In this document: piece by piece, positions 63,701 through 64,000 of the stretch
Position numbering within the stretch: the first letter of the stretch is position 1
How the letters are laid out: each line of letters opens with the position of its first letter
Origin: Syngnathus acus
Lineage: Eukaryota; Chordata; Actinopteri; Syngnathiformes; Syngnathidae
NCBI RefSeq assembly: GCF_901709675.1
Contig: NC_051098.1
Span: 14,661,918-14,725,917, forward strand
DNA: 64,000 bases
Direction of reading: 5' to 3'
The notes under the pieces: generated by a model
Databases searched by the model: none
Told to the model about the DNA's origin: nothing
What the model saw: only the letters and a program-made list of their open reading frames with translations
Made by a program: the position numbers and the translations under genes

Positions 63701-64000
63701 CAGATTGTAGTTTATTTCATTGCGCCATGTTTTTTTCTCAAATATTCAGGGCTCCTCGAGTCCTATTATTTTAAAGTAACAGTACTCTTCCGTTTTTTGT
63801 AGTTCTGGGGAGGAAGACGAGGACTGGTGTCCCCCGTTGCCCGCCAGAACTTACCTGATGGACGAAGCTTCCTCCGCCCTCCACTCGGCCACGTCCTCCC
63901 CTCAGCGGGATGCGTTGAACTCCGCCGACAACACCCGACCGCAGCATGTGGACCTGCTGGCCCGTCAGCACTCCCACTTCTCCCAGTCCAACCCGGATCT
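39657..64000 (+). CDS. robo3: Roundabout guidance receptor 3 (3' end outside window)
   Basis: There are 21 exons: 39657-39717, 46698-47024, 52312-52469, 52694-52953, 53716-53843, 55446-55570, 56526-56697, 56816-57021, 57978-58059, 58122-58293 (or from 58125), 58361-58527, 58611-58732, 58821-59037, 59210-59328, 60565-60742, 60871-61089, 61801-61843, 61960-62096, 62220-62501, 63017-63152 and 63803 to the window edge. They encode about 1,169 residues in one continuous frame. Layout: signal peptide, five Ig domains, three fibronectin III domains, one membrane helix, and a cytoplasmic tail with CC-type motifs. Robo3 rather than Robo1/2 is indicated by the juxtamembrane [12 protein letters not shown] (SHYTASFAYTPA in human ROBO3), SPIYSTIN (PVYSTID in ROBO3), [13 protein letters not shown] and linkage to esam. 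Robo3 steers commissural axons at the midline. The ATG opens a clean signal peptide. At least one further exon lies beyond 64000. Confidence 0.93.
40726..40764. repeat. (AAAT)n microsatellite
   Basis: About nine AAAT-type units with one G interruption, in robo3 intron 1. Confidence 0.9.
42839..42853 (+). promoter_or_regulatory. CTCF-like motif in robo3 intron 1
   Basis: CCACTAGGGGGCGCT is essentially the consensus CTCF core and the best match in the window. It is on the plus strand. Repeat-derived origin cannot be excluded. Confidence 0.5.
44145..44216 (+). repeat. Retroelement 3'-tail-like fragment
   Basis: AAAGTCTGCTTTATTGTCAA, a following TTCTTCACATG and GAAATCGAAATTACGTTCCC closely resemble a 3' tail widely dispersed in teleost genomes. 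No reverse transcriptase coding sequence is nearby. The family is assigned from memory and not fixed. Confidence 0.5.
44294..44340 (+). repeat. CACTGGCGGAG repeat end, copy 1
   Basis: CACTGGCGGAGATAGAGGGG leads into a G-rich then C-rich stretch. It shares its first ~25 bases with sequences at 60811-60835 (reverse strand) and 62124-62169, so it is a dispersed repeat terminus. Confidence 0.6.
45450..45551 (-). mobile_element. hAT-like MITE, truncated copy
   Basis: It shares the subterminal region (GGCGGGCCGTATCTGGCCCC) and the terminal GAGTTTGACACCTGTG with the full copy at 47249-47569. The distal half is missing and only a degraded trace remains upstream of 45480. Confidence 0.75.
45614..45647. 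repeat. (TTTG)n tract
   Basis: Seven or so GTTT units with one A substitution, in robo3 intron 1. Confidence 0.8.
46698..47024 (+). other. robo3: robo3 exon 2: Ig1 (Slit-binding domain in Robo1/2)
   Basis: It encodes residues 21-129, from [19 protein letters not shown] to [15 protein letters not shown]. Cys52 and the Cys of [10 protein letters not shown] form the Ig pair. Asn51 and Lys53 flank Cys52 as in Robo1/2. This whole Ig1 is carried on one exon. Confidence 0.92.
47249..47569 (-). mobile_element. hAT-like MITE, complete copy with 8 bp target-site duplication
   Basis: This 321 bp non-coding element has 16 bp terminal inverted repeats (CGGGGGTGTCAAACTC at the left; GAGTTTGACACCTGTG at the right, whose complement differs at positions 2 and 4). 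It is flanked by an exact 8 bp duplication, GTTTAGAC, at 47241-47248 and 47570-47577. An 8 bp duplication with a CAGGGGTGTCAAACTC-type terminus is characteristic of hAT transposons. It has no transposase, so it must have been mobilised in trans. Confidence 0.9.
51540..51665. repeat. Very AT-rich block with TATTTTTAAAATA motifs
   Basis: Repeated AATATTTTTAAAATATTT words form overlapping short palindromes in robo3 intron 2. It may be a degenerate repeat or a matrix-attachment-like region; no function can be shown. Confidence 0.45.
52312..53843 (+). other. robo3: robo3 exons 3-5: Ig2 and Ig3
   Basis: Exons 52312-52469, 52694-52953 and 53716-53843 encode residues 130-311. Ig2 runs from [20 protein letters not shown] to the [14 protein letters not shown] region. 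Ig3 runs from [16 protein letters not shown] to [14 protein letters not shown]. Each domain keeps its cysteine pair and tryptophan. Confidence 0.9.
52985..53287. repeat. robo3: Three-unit diverged tandem repeat in robo3 intron 4
   Basis: Units start at 52985, 53072 and 53170, each opening with GCCAACTRYTG.CAAAG and containing GTAT(C/T)GGT..CTGGTATC, GAGTACTC.A.ACCT and AAATAAG. Unit lengths are about 87, 98 and 118 bp; the differences are mainly in a T-rich spacer. Confidence 0.75.
53844..55445 (+). other. robo3: robo3 intron 5 (1.6 kb)
   Basis: Nothing coding is recognised. It has several A and T homopolymers and a strong ZNF143-like motif at 55155-55174. Confidence 0.7.
55155..55174 (+). 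promoter_or_regulatory. ZNF143/Staf-like motif in robo3 intron 5
   Basis: ACTACAAGTCCCAGAATGCA is a near-exact match to the ZNF143 binding consensus (ACTACAATTCCCAGAATGCA type). This site normally marks promoters, yet here it sits deep in an intron. Confidence 0.55.
55571..56525 (+). other. robo3: robo3 intron 6
   Basis: A 955 bp intron with a G-run near 55805-55816. It has repeated phrases such as GAGACTA.TTGAACTC.GTTGC.AGCCAAAAC at about 56091-56123 and 56298-56331, a weak local duplication. No exon is seen. Confidence 0.6.
57022..57977 (+). other. robo3: robo3 intron 8 with TC and GGA repeats
   Basis: It contains a (TC)12 run (57241-57264) and a purine tract of GAGGAA units (57537-57570) capable of triplex formation. 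No exon is recognised. Confidence 0.7.
58122..60742 (+). other. robo3: robo3 exons 10-15: three fibronectin type III domains
   Basis: The six exons encode residues 507-831. FN1 contains [21 protein letters not shown], with [20 protein letters not shown] near its end. FN2 contains [20 protein letters not shown] and [17 protein letters not shown]3 contains [10 protein letters not shown] and [20 protein letters not shown]. Introns here are mostly 60-170 bp except intron 14. Confidence 0.88.
59329..60564 (+). other. robo3: robo3 intron 14
   Basis: The intron contains a second GATTCGATTC repeat fragment (about 59444-59495) and T homopolymers (60051-60069, 60485-60495). There is no exon. Confidence 0.65.
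60811..60835 (-). repeat. CACTGGCGGAG repeat end, copy 2
   Basis: On the minus strand it reads CACTGGCGGAGCTAGAGGGG, continuing GGGCC. It fills part of the 128 bp intron just before the membrane-helix exon. Confidence 0.6.
60871..61089 (+). other. robo3: robo3 exon 16: membrane helix and juxtamembrane segment
   Basis: It encodes residues 832-904. [20 protein letters not shown] and the following WFYC (about 862-883) form the helix, followed by basic RHRRRKQ and [12 protein letters not shown]. The PAFIAG and SFAYTPA strings are typical of Robo receptors and of Robo3 respectively. Confidence 0.92.
61090..61800 (+). other. robo3: robo3 intron 16
   Basis: 711 bp, AT-rich towards the 3' end, with no exon or clear repeat. 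Confidence 0.6.
61801..64000 (+). other. robo3: robo3 exons 17-21: cytoplasmic tail
   Basis: Residues 905-1169 include [11 protein letters not shown], the CC0-type SPIYSTIN (Tyr986), a tyrosine site EYAKLHY (Tyr1048) at about the CC1 position, the proline-containing [13 protein letters not shown] at about the CC2 position, and [15 protein letters not shown]. Introns 19 (62502-63016) and 20 (63153-63802) hold nothing recognisable. The last exon is open at the window edge. Confidence 0.85.
62124..62169 (+). repeat. CACTGGCGGAA repeat end, copy 3
   Basis: CACTGGCGGAACTAGAGGGG, then a G-rich and C-rich stretch, lies in the 123 bp intron 18 of robo3 and makes up about a third of it. Confidence 0.6.

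Noticed and set aside
39657-64000. IGSF9B, ROBO1, ROBO2 or ROBO4 as the identity of the large plus-strand gene
   Set aside because: IGSF9B is also on human 11q25, but the Ig1 and tail motifs are Robo-type. Robo4 has only two Ig domains. The SFAYTPA juxtamembrane segment, PIYSTIN context and linkage to esam favour Robo3 over Robo1/2.

Overview
This is a vertebrate, almost certainly teleost, genomic window. The genes have many exons with GT/AG introns, the proteins match vertebrate families end to end, many introns are short, and the non-coding DNA carries CA/TG microsatellites, long homopolymers and small inverted-repeat (MITE-like) elements. I see no prokaryotic, viral, CRISPR, rRNA or tRNA content.

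Five protein-coding genes account for the coding signal. In order they are: vps26b (+, 644-2450, retromer subunit); thyn1 (-, 2995-4128, EVE-domain nuclear protein); acad8 (+, 4702-7461, mitochondrial isobutyryl-CoA dehydrogenase); esam (-, 8382-33627, endothelial Ig-superfamily adhesion molecule with a 19.6 kb first intron); and robo3 (+, 39657 to beyond 64000, Slit/Robo-family axon guidance receptor, 3' end outside the window). I assembled each coding sequence exon by exon. Reading phase is consistent across every junction. The four complete genes encode 345, 219, 418 and 427 residues, and robo3 encodes about 1,169 residues up to the window edge.

Orientation alternates. vps26b and thyn1 are tail to tail. 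thyn1 and acad8 are head to head over about 0.57 kb of shared promoter DNA containing a perfect CRE, a ZNF143-like site and two inverted CCAAT boxes. acad8 and esam are tail to tail, with polyadenylation signals only about 60 bp apart. esam and robo3 are head to head about 6 kb apart. In human, as I recall, VPS26B-THYN1-ACAD8 lies near the 11q telomere, while ESAM and ROBO3 lie several megabases away at 11q24. The fish window therefore joins two segments of one ancestral linkage group.

The genes do not form an operon-like system. Retromer trafficking, valine catabolism, a nuclear EVE-domain protein, endothelial adhesion and axon guidance are linked by chromosome history only. The more unusual signals are: a CA-repeat palindrome overlapping the esam exon 5 splice donor; a NAGNAG acceptor in robo3; a Robo3 Ig1 that keeps the Robo1/2-type residues changed in mammals; CTCF-like and ZNF143-like motifs in introns and between genes; a hAT-like MITE family with one copy bounded by an exact 8 bp target-site duplication; a second MITE with 27 bp inverted repeats; and local tandem duplications. 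I did not find a convincing new biological system.
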